Source of the DNA: Voacanga thouarsii
Taxonomy: Eukaryota > Streptophyta > Magnoliopsida > Gentianales > Apocynaceae
DNA: 64,000 bases
Reading direction: 5' to 3'
Assembly (NCBI GenBank): GCA_026120185.1
Contig: JANUWF010003369.1
Coordinates: forward strand, 620,001-684,000
The position numbers and the translations under genes were made by a program. Within the stretch, counting starts at the first letter, position 1, and every line of letters starts with the position of its first letter. Below the pieces are notes generated by a model, which was given only the letters and a program-made list of their open reading frames with translations, had not been told where the DNA came from and ran no database searches. Shown here in pieces: positions 1 to 10,118 of the stretch.

Positions 1-395
1 AGGATATTTGATAGATCGATTTGCCAGTTGAATGCTCATCCTAGTGGGTTGAGTTCTCCTAGGCCTAGCTTTTTAAATGTTTTGTATAGCAGTAAGTGAA
101 TGTTAGCATCTAAGTCAGCTAATGCATTACAGAAATTAAGAGTGCTAATTAAACATAGGATAGAAAAACTCCCTGGATCATTTTCTTTTCGTGGCAAATT
201 CTGTTTATCTTATAATATGGCTGAACATTCTTCATTGAGTACCACTGTGGACAGTTCCTCCAATTGCTTTTTACTTACGAGCATGCTTTTAAGAAATTTG
301 GCATATTTGGGCATATGGATTAAAGCTTCGATGAGTTGAATATTTATGTGCAGTCGTTTGAATATCTCAAGAAATTTGTCAAATTGGGTATCTTT
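1..395 (-). pseudogene. Ty3/gypsy protease fragment, Athila/Tat type
   Basis: Read on the minus strand, this stretch gives the conserved region between gag and the retropepsin of Athila/Tat-type gypsy elements: a segment resembling LIEALIHMPKYAKFLKSM, then EECSAIL, DPGSF, and the protease core with ADLDAN where the family usually has a D-(L/S)-G-A type active site, followed by KLGLGE and a run ending RSIKYP. The last part needs a frame change at about position 40, and further breaks lie between this and the gag ORF, so it is a dead copy. The Gly of the catalytic motif appears replaced, so no protease activity is expected. It continues off the left edge of the window, where RT and integrase would follow. 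The family call rests on motif recognition, not on a search. Confidence 0.75.
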
Positions 396-908
396 TTAGG
401 CTTTGTGTAGATGAGGAGGATGTGGAATTTTAGGCTGGACAGGAGAATTTCTAACAGGACTTTCAAGAGATGGACGGGCTATAGCCGGCGCCGGTTCCAG
501 TGCTTTGGCCGACGCAGGTTTAATGCTAGGCTGCTTGGTCTTGGGGCTGTAAGATAGCCAGCACCGATTCTCTTCCTCTAGCCAGCTCCGGGTACAATCT
601 GTAGCATTGGACAGCTCCTTTCCACTCCGTAATGTGACAGTAGCTGTTTCCTCAATGCCTATTGGTGTTAGGCTGTGGGATTTTATCACCATGTCAGTCA
701 AGAACCAGATTTGTCTTTCTATATTACGGATCATTGCCTCGAACTTCTCAAATGTGGAATCTATTTCTTGGAAATGCCTTGTGACATGGACAGCAAATTT
801 TCCAATCATGGTTTCTAACTCTGCTGATTCTGGTGCTGTGAGTGTTATCTCAGAAACGTAATGGGGGTACTGTCCCTCATTAAACTTCCTCTGAGTCCAA
901 CTCACCAT
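396..908 (-). pseudogene. C-terminal part of gag, Athila/Tat-type gypsy element
   Basis: An open frame of 170 codons. Residues 30-75 look like the helical end of a gypsy Gag (FEAMIRNIERQIWFLTDM), and about residues 91-98 carry TLRSGKEL, a phrase typical of the Gag C-terminus in Athila/Tat-like elements. A Pro/Ala/Lys-rich tail follows and contains a GC-rich patch (CCGGCGCCGG near position 486). The predicted start lies only about 240 bp from the primer binding site, so the N-terminal capsid half of gag is missing. This is a deletion derivative, not a full gag. It lies directly upstream of the protease fragment in the same orientation. Confidence 0.7.
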
Positions 909-1149
909 TCTTCCTGAACATCGAAGCTAGTTAGATAACGGAACTTATGGTGAACACCAAATTAAAAGAAAAAGTTAGTCAATTGAAACATAGTCAAAGT
1001 TAGAAAGTTAGATTACAAATATATACAAAAATACACAATATACAAAAGATAGCACCTTTTTGCGAAAAGAACAATTGTACATATTTACTTATTTACCTAT
1101 TTACATATTTACATGGTTAAATTAACAAAATTTAATCTTTCATGATATT

Positions 1150-1169
1150 ATTCCTGGGCAATGGCGCTA
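1150..1169 (-). other. Primer binding site, tRNA-Asp type
   Basis: On the minus strand this reads TAGCGCCATTGCCCAGGAAT. It matches the complement of the 3' end of plant tRNA-Asp (TGGCGCCGTTGCCGGGG) at most positions. It sits six bases after the LTR end, as expected in Athila/Tat-type elements. The changes are mostly transitions. Confidence 0.8.
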
Positions 1170-1175
1170 AAAACT

Positions 1176-2738
1176 TGATGCGTATTTATTTGGGTATAAA
1201 AATCATATAAAAATAAGCACATTCCCAATCAAGTTTAAATTAAAACTTTAACCCTAAATTACACATATGAGCAAGCGTACTCATCATTAACATAGCATAG
1301 GATTCAAATGAGTGTCGATCCTCCAGGAACAAGTATGTATTAATCACTTTTCTTTCACTGTTTAACCGACTTAATAAAGTGAAAAATAAATAAAAAGGAA
1401 AATAAAATAAAAATACAAGAAATTAAAAGAATATATATACATGTCAAGGATGGAGAATTATGTAACTCAAATCATTATTTTGACAAACATGATCTTAAAG
1501 GACTTAATCATGATCATAATTAACTATTCACTTAGCATCATGAAGGATTGAGATAGATTCACTTCTTTTTCAATCCATGAAATCACTATCTTATGGATAA
1601 ATTAGCATTACTTGGTCTCGTCTCAACTAATTCACCCAAAAGACGCATTGAACACAATCCTTGATTAAATTTCCTTGGTCTCGGCAAACTTAAAGCGTGA
1701 AGCTAACCAATGAATCCTTAATCTCGACAAACATCAATTAACCTTTAATTACTTTGTCCTCATCAATTAACCCCCTTAGTCTCAACGAGTTAATTGACAA
1801 CAAATACGAAATTAATAAATTGCAACCACCATCAACCCCTTTGGTCTCAGTGAGTTAATGGAAAGAACCAACCAATTAATCTGGTAATAAACTCAAGTAA
1901 TTAAATACCAAGAAGAACAATCAATTAATCAAAAGATCAATTACTCTAAAAATCATGAATACCTAAAACAATGTTAAATTACAATGAAACAATTAAAACA
2001 TCATTGTTCAAGAAAAAGAAAACAAAGTAAAAGAAAGCACTCATAGAAAAGCCTCATTCTTCTTCCTTTGATGACCTTCTTGTACAATCCTCCTTGATTT
2101 GGTGAAATTCCTCCTTGATTTGAGTGATTTTCTATGATGATCTATGAATTCCCCATTTTCTCTTGTGTTTTCCATATATTTATAGGATTAGGAAGTGCCT
2201 AAACTCGTTGGTGCAAGGTGCTTGGCCGAGTAGAAATAGGAAGATACTAAAATTTTGCAGATTATCAAAAATCGCGTAGAAAAATCAAGGCACCGCCTTA
2301 TCCTCAGGGCACAGCCGGCGCCGCCTTGGCTACTGGAGCCGGCACCGATTGTGTTCTGTTTCTTCAGTCGTTCGTCGATTTTTTCTTGATTTCCACGCAA
2401 CATTTCCCAAAGTACAGCCGGTCCTGCCTTGGGTACTAGATCCTATGCCGGTTTGGTTCTGTTCCGATCCTGTTTCAATAATTTTTTGTCACCTCGAAGT
2501 GCGTGCCAATAGTGTGTGGCCGGCGCCAGTTCCTCCGCCCTGGCCAGCACCGCCTTTGTTCTGTTTTGCGACGTTTTTTTCCTTGTTTTACCTCTAAAAT
2601 CTGAAATAATGAAAAAAACAAATACCTTTTCAAGGATAAAATCTCAAATATGAAGGAATATGACTAGTTATTGAATAGAATGTATCACAAAATAGCTTCA
2701 AATAACTAAGAGAAATATGACTAATTTAGGCCCTATCA
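1176..2738 (-). mobile_element. 5' LTR of the minus-strand Athila/Tat-type element
   Basis: On the minus strand the LTR starts TGATAGGGCC at 2738 and ends GCATCA at 1176, next to the primer site, giving 1563 bp. The U5 end shares the wording of the other tRNA-Asp-type LTRs in the window: GGATCGACACTC, GATGAGTACGCTTGCTC and TTTTTATAC before the end. The U3 part (2280-2560) is unusually GC-rich with repeated GCCGGCGCCG-like words. The short ORFs at 2188-2597 lie inside the LTR and are not credible genes. It abuts a truncated LTR at 2739, and the matching unbroken sequence near 5778 suggests it inserted there with a target duplication close to ACTAC. Confidence 0.8.
2172..2185 (-). promoter_or_regulatory. 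TATA box of the minus-strand LTR
   Basis: The minus strand reads CTATAAATATATGG, a good plant TATA box, placed between the GC-rich U3 block and the U5 part. It would start the element RNA about 30 bases to the left. Confidence 0.55.
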
Positions 2739-3783
2739 ACTACTTATTCTTTGGCTTGAATTTTTAGTAAACTTATAAGCTTATAAATAAGGCCATTCAC
2801 ATTAGAAATAGGTGTCCTCAATGTGGAGACTGAAAAATATTTTTTAGAGCGCACCACCACTATTTTCTCTAGAGAAATTTGTCATTCAAGGAGCATTGGT
2901 TTGGAAGGAGTTTTCATTAAAAATTGAAGGACTTGTCTGTGAGTATTTATCTCTTTCCTTTGCTTTCTTTTTCTTGAAAAATGATGAGTTTAATTCTTTA
3001 ATTATATTTAGATATTATCTTTGGATTTATGATTTTGAGTTAATTTAGTTCTTTGATTAATTAATTATTTTCCTTGGTATTTGATTACTAGTTTTATTAC
3101 GAGGTTGATTGATTGATTTTTGTTATTAACTTTCTTGAAAAAGGGGTTGATAATGATTTCAATTAATTAATTTCATATTTGTTATCTCTTAACTTGCTTG
3201 AAAAATGGGTTAATTATTAGGAACTTCGGTAATCAAAGGTTGGTTGATGATTGTTAGAATTTGGATTCATTGATTAATTTCATGTGTTAAATCACCTAAA
3301 ATATATGAGTTTATATAAGGATTGATTTTAATGCATCTTTTGGATAAATTGGTTGAGACAGAATATGTTTACTAATTTAACTAGAAGATAGTAATTCCAT
3401 GGATTGGGAAAAAAAAGTGGGTCAATTTTAAATCCTTCGTGAGACGAGGATGGTAATTGATTGTGATATTTTCTAAATGATTCATTGTCATGTTTTCAAG
3501 AATATTTGTCTAATTACATGTTCTTTCATCCTTGAGTTGTATGTACTTTTTTTATTTTTATTTTTATTATCTTCTCACTTTATTGGGTCGGTTAAACAAT
3601 GAATGAAAAGTGATTAGTATGTACTTGTTCCTTTTAGGATCGATACTCATTAATTTTCTATACTATGTTTGCGATGAGTATACTTGCTCGTATGTGCATT
3701 TTTGGATTAATGTTTTAATTAAAACTTGACTAAGGGATGGATTTAAATTTGATAATTTTTATACACCCAAAATTTACACATCA
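2739..3783 (+). mobile_element. Truncated 5' LTR of a tRNA-Asp-primed gypsy element
   Basis: This segment is repeated directly at about 5778-6817: the same wording runs from CTACTT-TTCTTTG through AGAGAAATTT, GGATCGATACTC and GATGAGTATACTTGCTCGTATGTG to the terminal CATCA. The left end is cut at 2739, where the minus-strand LTR abuts, so the U3 part lies beyond the inserted element, outside the window. A primer binding site follows at 3790. It is the partner of the 3' LTR ending at 6817. Confidence 0.8.
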
Positions 3784-3789
3784 AGTTTT

Positions 3790-3809
3790 TGGAACCGTTG
3801 CCAAGGAAT
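3790..3809 (+). other. Primer binding site, tRNA-Asp type
   Basis: TGGAACCGTTGCCAAGGAAT matches the tRNA-Asp primer site with a few transitions. It lies six bases after the LTR end. Confidence 0.8.
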
Positions 3810-4950
3810 AATATCATGAAAACTTGGATTTCATTGATTTAGCAATGTAAATATGTAAATGGGTAGATACATGTTAATAATTACTAACTTGTTTTTATAT
3901 GTTTGTATATACTGTATATTTAACTCTTTAATTTTACTAACTCAATGTTAATGTGAAATATGTGTATTAATTGTATTTTTAATTTGATGATTTTTATGTC
4001 TATAATTTTGAGTAAATACTAACTCTTTTTATTTTCAGGTTGGGAATTTTGCTAACATGATATTTTAGGTGAACTAATTTATTTTTATTTTTATTTTTAA
4101 CTTGAGTCTTATTTTTAAGTTATGCATTCTTATTTTAAGTATACTGTGTTCGTGCGTTCATTTAGGATAGTATTTATTTATTTCCATGAAAAAGAAAAGA
4201 GAAGAAACAAAAAAAAAAGACAAAACACAAAACACAAAATAGTTTTCTTTTTCTTTTTCTTGTACTTTTTCCTTTTTTTTTCTTACTCTTCCCAGATTCC
4301 TCCTATTTTGTCATTTTCTTCTTTTCTCCTTTTTTCTTTCGCTTTTCTTGTTTTTCATCTTGTTTGGCCCGTGAAGCAACCAACACTACCCTCTCATTTT
4401 GATTTGTTTTCTTTGTTTTCTTTCCTCTTTTATCTTTCTTTCTTTTATCTTTTTTTTTTTTACTCTATCTTCTTTGATTTTCCTTTCCCTATTCCTCCAG
4501 AATACTCCTTTCATTCTTCACCATTTCCTTTCTTGTTTCTTTCTTCTTCGCACTGCTCTTCTTCTTTTACAGATTATCCCCCAAGCATTCAAATTTTTAA
4601 AGCTCACAAGTTGGGGAATGCATTGGTGCAAAACTCTCTTCACATTAAGGTAGATTTTATCCTCTTGAATTTCTTGCCACTTTTTTATAATTATTTTTTG
4701 AGGAAAAATCTACTAAACATGGAAATATATTTGTTGAGTTTATTTGGCAGAAAAATGCATAGAATGGGTTGTTAGTCTTGTGATTACTTCTAAAGTTTTC
4801 TATGTATTTTTCTGAAATTTTTTCATATATGGTAATTGTGGATAAATGGTAAGCATACTTGTGATATTTTGTTGTGTTGATTGGAGTGGTAGAATGGTAG
4901 TTTGACATTATGCTTTTGCTATTTGAGTTGGACATTATCATTTTGAAGCA
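3810..4950 (+). other. AT-rich leader and internal region without a recognisable gag
   Basis: The stretch is strongly T-rich, especially 4240-4580. The open frames at 4122-4775 and 4399-4653 encode almost only Phe, Ser, Leu and Pro from the pyrimidine runs and are not credible proteins. No gag, zinc knuckle, protease or RT motif was seen in any frame. A long pyrimidine tract followed by AG at about 4560-4572 could serve as a splice acceptor. I see nothing else. Confidence 0.5.
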
Positions 4951-5229
4951 TTGTTTTTATTGAAAATCAAAAGTTTGGAAAAAGTTTTTCACTTAAAAGA
5001 GAACCAATTGCAAAATGTGTTTGGTTATGTCAAAATGCCTAAGATAAAACAACTTTTCAAACCTCAAAAATGCACTAAACTGTCCTTAACTTTTGACTCC
5101 TCTTCAGAGCTACCCATTTTTCTTCCAAAGAATTTCAATGATAAAAAATATGAGGAATGGTACGATGTTTGGGCCTCAAATAGAATTATTGTTGAAAGAA
5201 AACAATCTAACCTTCTCTTGAGAATTTAA
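4951..5229 (+). CDS. Unidentified short ORF inside the tRNA-Asp-primed element
   Basis: 92 codons if the non-ATG first codon is used; the first ATG-like start is internal. The C-terminal third (about residues 58-85) reads LPKNFNDKKYEEWYDVW followed by ASNRIIVERKQ. The order aligned Tyr-Glu-Glu, then Arg-x-Ile/Val-x-Glu-Arg, resembles the beginning of the plant 'Transposase_32' domain found in accessory ORFs of Tat-type gypsy elements. That likeness is from memory and weak. The frame stops at 5229, far short of a full domain. It lies between the primer site and the 3' LTR of an element that lacks gag-pol, so it may be a remnant of an accessory ORF. Confidence 0.3.
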   Translation: MFLLKIKSLEKVFHLKENQLQNVFGYVKMPKIKQLFKPQKCTKLSLTFDSSSELPIFLPKNFNDKKYEEWYDVWASNRIIVERKQSNLLLRI

Positions 5230-5306
5230 CTGAGATGTTTGGAAGGATTGGTTATGGTCCTATTTTATGTTCGAGATGTGACTTTTGTCCTGCCTTGGTA
5301 AAGGAA

Positions 5307-6817
5307 TGTTACACCAACAAAAAAAAAAAAAAACACAAAAGGTAAGGAATTTGCAACAAATTTAAACATCTGTAAAAAATCATCACTATTTTCCTATCTG
5401 TATAATCATCGGTGAGCCGACAACAAAAGGAAAAGTAAGTTCAGTAACTCGGTAGGTTCAATAATTTTAGCAGCTTAGCTCAGCGAGAAGACAACAAAAG
5501 GAAGACTGGCTCGGATGCTCAGTTCTCATCGGCTCAGCAAAAAGTAAATCGGCTCAAGTGAGCCAAATTCATAGGGAATTGAAATGGGACATTGGAATTC
5601 GACTCAAGTGAGCCGAATTCAATACAAAAGGGATCGGTTTGTTCTTCAATAGCTTAACAAAGAAAATTTAGCTTCCGCAAGAGTGTTTCTTCAATTCAAA
5701 ATGACAACGAAACAAAGTGCTCAATCTTTTGCAAAAAAGGCAGTGGATTTTGTGAATACTTTCAAAAGCTTAATTGGAAACTACTTCTTCTTTGCTTTAA
5801 ATTTTTAGGAAACTTGTAAGTCTATGAATAAGTCCATCCACATTAGAAATAGGTGTGCTTAATGTGGAGACATAGAAATATTTTTTAGAGTGCACCACTA
5901 CAATTTTCTCTAGAGAAATTTATCATTTAAGGAGCATTGGTTTGGAATGAGTTTTCATTACAAATTGATGGACTTGTGTGTGTGTATTTATCTCTTTCCT
6001 TTGTTTTTTTTTTCTTGAACAATGATGAGTTTAATTCTTCAACTATATTTAGATATTATTTTTGGATTTATGATTTTAAGTTAATTTAGTTCTTTGATTA
6101 AGTAATTACTTTCCTTGGTATTTGATTACTGGTTTTATTACGAAGTTGATTGGTTGATTTTTGTTTTTCACTTGCTTGAAAAGGGGGTTGATAATGATTT
6201 TAATTAATTAATTTCATATTTATTATCTCTTAACTTTCTTGAAAATTAGGTCAATTGTTAAGAACTTAGATAATCAAATGTTAGTTGATAGTTGCTAGAA
6301 TATGGATTCATTGACTAATTTCACATTTTAAATCACCTAAAATATAGGGGTTTATATGATGATTGATTTTAATACATCTTTTGGATAAATTGGATGAGAT
6401 AGAATATATTCACTAATTTAACTAGAAGATAGTGATTCCATGGATTACAAATGAAGTGGGTCTTTTTTAAATCCTTCATGAGACCAAGAGGATAATTGAT
6501 TATGATATTTTCTAAATGATTCATTGTCATGTTTTCAAGAATATTTTCCTAATTACATATTCTTTCATCCTTAAGTTGTATGTATTTTTCTTTATTTTTC
6601 TTTTAATTATTTTATCACTTTATTGGGTTAGTTAAACAATGCATGAAAAGTGATTAGTGTGTTCCTTTGAGGATCGATACTCGTTAATTTCCTATACTAT
6701 ACTTGTGATGAGTATACTTGCTCGTATGTGTATTTTAGAATTAATGTTTTAATTAAAACTTGACTAAGGGATGGATTTAAATTTGATGGTTTTTATACAC
6801 TTACAATTTATGCATCA
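5307..6817 (+). mobile_element. 3' LTR of the tRNA-Asp-primed element
   Basis: The right end (TGCATCA at 6817) and about 1 kb before it match the 5' copy at 2739-3783. The left end is uncertain: a possible start is TGTTACACC at 5307, after a weak purine run, but the 5' partner is truncated and cannot confirm it. If right, the LTR is about 1.5 kb. Its U3 (5400-5620) holds repeated words GACAACAAAAGGAA and GGCTCAAGTGAGCC. The end directly abuts a copia RT fragment at 6818. Confidence 0.65.
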
Positions 6818-7465
6818 TACCCCATGTTGTCTACTAGGCCAGATATCTACTTTGCCGTAAACTTAATTAGCATATATCAGTCAGATCTGGGAGAGGTTCA
6901 TTGGTAGGCTGTAAAGCATATTCTCAAGTATCTTAAGGGTACGAGAGATTATCTGTTGGTTTATAGGGTTGATGACTTGGTTCCTACAGGATACACATAC
7001 TCAGACTTCCAGGCAAATATGGATATGAGAAAATCTACTAGTGGATATGTCTACACCTTGTCTAGCAGAGCCATTTCATGGAGAAGTGTTAAGCAATCTT
7101 GCATTGCTAACTCAACCATAAAAGCTGAATATGTGGCAGCTTTGGACGCAACCAAGGAAGTAGTTTGGCTCCAGAAGTTCTTTCTAGAACTTGGAGTAGT
7201 GTCACAGATGGACAGGCCGATTATGATGTATTGTGACAACACTAGTACAGTCTCACAATCCAAAGAACCCAGGAGCCACAAAAAGGAAAAGCATATTGAG
7301 AGAAAGTACTACTTGATCCAAGATTTCATCCAGAGACAGGAACTCGTGATGGAAAAGATTGCCTCAGAGAACAATCTCACAGATCCTTTCACCAAGCCTT
7401 TAGCTGAGAAAGTCTTTAAAAGACACTTTGACGCCATAGGGGTAGGCACCTATGGACTCACTTAA
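6818..7465 (+). pseudogene. Ty1/copia RT end and RNase H fragment (family A)
   Basis: The reading begins inside RT with TRPDIYFAV and HILKYLKGTRDY. It then runs through the copia RNase H: DDLVPTGYTYSDFQ, KSTSGYVYTLSS, ISWRSVKQSC, KAEYVAALDA, YCDNTSTVSQS, KHIERKYYLI and DPFTKPLAEKVF, ending GVGTYGLT. A TAG interrupts W-x-A in the RT tail near 6908; the 169-codon RNase H part is open to its natural stop. Gag, protease, integrase and most of RT are missing on the left, where the gypsy LTR ends. Wording matches the two fuller family A elements in this window, from which this copy is clearly diverged. Confidence 0.88.
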
Positions 7466-8397
7466 TCTTAGAGTGCAATTAGAAGATTATTGGGATGTAT
7501 GCTCTCTTAGACTAGGTTTTTTATGTAATTTTTACTTATATTAATAAAAGTATTATTCTCATAAATTTTTTTGTGAATTCTTTTTTATTTTTGTACACAT
7601 TTTTTATTGAAAAGACTCATTGTGTTTAAGTAAATGGTTTATGTAAATGGAGGTCTTTCACAGTAAGGTATGCACCATGGTTTATTTAACACATACACTA
7701 TTGTTCTTAACCAAATGATGAGAACGGGAATCTCGTCATAGTAAGGTTATTGTATTATGAATTCTAAATAGGGAATTGCTTATCTTTAGCTAAAGAGTAG
7801 TCTTCCTATTTCATAACACAAGCGTATTTCAAATACGTAGATCTGGACCTATAGTAGTGGTTTCTAAAAGTGCTATGTGGTAAAAACCTAGACTACTACT
7901 GCTACAGGTGGACTTGTACTCTATAGCTTGAGTGTGAATTGGTGGTCTGACAAAGTTGGAAGCATATACTTTAATATACTATAGTTGAGGTTCTTCATTA
8001 GGACCAATATACTCGTATGTTAGGTATATATAACTAGTTATTTAAGACAGACTTGTACAAGATTACTTCTACACTACATCGCCCATTATAGTTGTTCGAA
8101 TGATCTAATTATCCAGGACCCTGGAGAACATAACTTGGATATTTGCTTTAGGGTAGCTCCATTGGAAAAGGAAAATATTCCAAGAAGTCGTAGATCATTG
8201 GACTAGAAGCCTAAGGATGGTAGATGTCGTTTAGAGAGATGTTAGTACACTTTTTTCTCTCTGAATGCATGGCGATGTGCAAAGAGGTATTTTAGTTATT
8301 TCACCTATAAGTCGGAGACATAGTGAATGTAGCATTGTTTTTGGGGTCAATATTTTCTTATGATGATATTACAAAATATTTAAAATTCAAAATAAAA

Positions 8398-8410
8398 CTA
8401 TTTATATAGC
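8398..8410 (+). promoter_or_regulatory. LTR TATA box
   Basis: CTATTTATATAGC, followed by GGGTATTTTGGTCATTTTAG. The same box at the same relative place is seen in the 13319-23182 element (minus strand). In the LTRs at 48802 and 56480 it has decayed to CTATTTTTATGGC. Confidence 0.6.
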
Positions 8411-9208
8411 ATGGGTATTTTGGTCATTTTAGTAGCCAAGATAATGTGTCTTTTTTGTCCTCGGAATAGCCTATAAGTCCTAATTAATTTTAGGTTGAGG
8501 AAATGGTCTCAATTCAAAGGGTTTTATTTTATCTAGGAAGTCTAATTTATTTTTGGACTAGAATAAAATAAAAGGAACGAGAGAAATTAAATTAAATTTG
8601 TTATTTAGTTTAATTGGTTAATTAATTATTCAGGCATAAGCCCAGATTGAATAATTAAAAAATTAACCTGTGCCTAAACTAGATAAAAAAAGGCTTAAAT
8701 AATTATTTTAGTTTACTTGGGCTCATTGATTATTTATTAGGTTAATTTTATAGTCCCAGAAATAAATAATTAATGTTTATTATTTTGGGCTTCTTGGGTC
8801 CAAAAAAAATAATAAATATTAATGGCCCAATAGCTTGAACGAAAAGTTTTTTTTTTTTTTTAATTCATGGAACAAAAGAGTTTAGGCGAAGTTGAACCCC
8901 TTCTGTTAATAGCTTCTAGGTGTTTTGAAATATCAAAACCCAGGTGTTTTGGTCATCATTGGTGAAGTCGTGTGTTTTGGAATATACAGAGGATACACAC
9001 GAGAAAAGAATAAAAAACCCAGAGGCATGTTCTTCTTCATGTTCTTCTTCTCTTTCTCTTGTTCTCCTTTTCCAGTTGTTCTTGATTTTTCTAATCAATA
9101 TCAAAGGATCAAGAAGGCTTTGAGATTGTGATTTTCCTTGCTTAAGTTATTTCACCAACAAGTAATATGCAGTGGAATATTCTGAGTTCTCAAGAAGCTT
9201 CTACATTG

Positions 9209-9347
9209 ATGCAAAGGAGACAAAGCAGGCGGATCGCAGAATTTCAACCGGAGACATCAACAATCTCGGAATCATCATCCAGTGGAGAAGCTATCCCTGT
9301 GGTCCAACCACCTTCTTCACGGCCAAAGAAAGAAACAAAGCGCAGAG
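9209..9347 (+). CDS. LTR-encoded first exon of family A gag (proposed)
   Basis: 139 nt from ATG to a 5' splice site (CAGAG|GTATTA). The 46 codons begin MQRRQSRRIAEFQPE, with a Ser/Pro-rich middle and a Lys/Arg-rich end (KKETKRR). It is the most diverged of the three versions of this exon, but it keeps the start MQxR..SRR, an Arg-rich end and a length of 1 modulo 3, so it leaves the donor in the same phase as the others. No downstream gag remains, because this is a 3' LTR. Coding status rests on comparison with 21258-21384, 50336-50448, 58010-58121 and 59207-59318. Product: predicted basic N-terminal extension of Gag; function unknown. Confidence 0.6.
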
Positions 9348-9448
9348 GTATTATACTTTCACTTACGTAGTATTGTGTTTTTGTTTTTTTTTCCCTCCCC
9401 CTCTATTTGGCTATGCATGTGTGGTTCTGCATTATTTTCATAGCTTCA

Positions 9449-9972
9449 ATTGGTCCTATAATAGAACCTTAACTATAGCACATCAAAGTATACGTTTTTT
9501 GCTTCGTTAGACCACCAACTCATATTCAAGTTGTAGAGTATTAGTTCATGTTGTATCAGTAGTAGTTTCGATTTTTTTTTCAAATAGTACTTTTAGAAAC
9601 CACTACTATAGCTCTAGTTCTATGTATTTAAAATACGCTTTTGTTATGAAATGAGAAGACTACTCATTGGCTAAAGGTAAGCCATTCTACATTTAGAATT
9701 CATAACACAATAACCTTATCATGATGAGATTTTCATTCTCATCATTCGGTTAAGAATGATAGTTTATGTGTTAAGTAACCTATGGTCCATACCTTACTAT
9801 GAAAGACCTCCATTCACATGAACCATTTACTTAAACACAATAGGACTTTTTCAGCAAAATTGTGCACAAAAGTAATGAAAAATTCACAAGTAATTTTTTT
9901 AGAATTAAACTTTTATTAATACAAATTAAGATTATATCAGAAACCTAGTCTAAGAAAGCGTACATCCCAACA
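9449..9972 (-). mobile_element. Inverted family A LTR fragment (5' end, about 520 bp)
   Basis: On the minus strand it starts TGTTGGGATGTACG at 9972 and follows the family A U3 as far as the GGTTCTATTATAGGACCAAT region, where it meets the end of the plus-strand LTR at 9448. It is most like the 7488-9448 subfamily. The simplest reading is that the plus-strand element inserted in an older minus-strand LTR, whose other half was later lost. Its start abuts a chromovirus LTR remnant at 9973. Confidence 0.8.
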
Positions 9973-10016
9973 GACATCCCTGCCCTTTTTGGGTACGTAG
10001 GTAGTGGGGTGTTATA
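9973..10016 (+). mobile_element. Chromovirus 5' LTR remnant (last 44 bp)
   Basis: It matches the last bases of the 3' LTR at 29466-29509: CCTTTTTGGGTA-GTA-GTAG-GGG-TGTTA, then TA in place of the terminal CA. The rest of the 5' LTR is gone, displaced by the inverted copia LTR fragment. Confidence 0.75.
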
Positions 10017-10018
10017 AG

Positions 10019-10030
10019 TGGTATCGGAGA
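10019..10030 (+). other. Primer binding site, initiator tRNA-Met type
   Basis: TGGTATCGGAGA fits the standard TGGTATCAGAGC with few changes, two bases after the LTR remnant. It marks the start of the chromovirus internal region. Confidence 0.75.
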
Positions 10031-10118
10031 CTAGGTTTAGGAAAATAATTTTATTGAATAGTTTTTATACAGTTGAAATTGCGATTTAGTTTTGACTTCT
10101 TTTTGTTCTATTTATAGG

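Larger units (their letters stand above)
7488..9448 (+). mobile_element. Family A copia 3' LTR (1961 bp)
   Basis: It follows the purine run ending the RNase H fragment. It starts TATTGGGATGTATG (family consensus TGTTGGATTGTATG, with the terminal G mutated) and ends GCTTCA. U3 wording is shared with the other family A LTRs (CTCTTAGACTAGG, CTTTCACAGTAAGGTATG, GCGTATTTCAAATACG, ACTACTACTGCTACAG). A TATA box CTATTTATATAGC lies at 8398-8410. The last 600 bp differ strongly from the other copies except for the small ORF at 9209-9347. The short ORFs at 8916-9131 are within the LTR and have no support. Confidence 0.85.

Noticed and set aside
4122..4775. Long plus-strand ORF of 217 codons
   Set aside because: Almost entirely Phe/Ser/Leu from a pyrimidine-rich stretch; no motif, and a second overlapping frame looks the same. 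A composition artefact.
8916..9131. ORFs on both strands in the 7488-9448 LTR
   Set aside because: Not kept in the other LTR copies, unlike the small exon at 9209.
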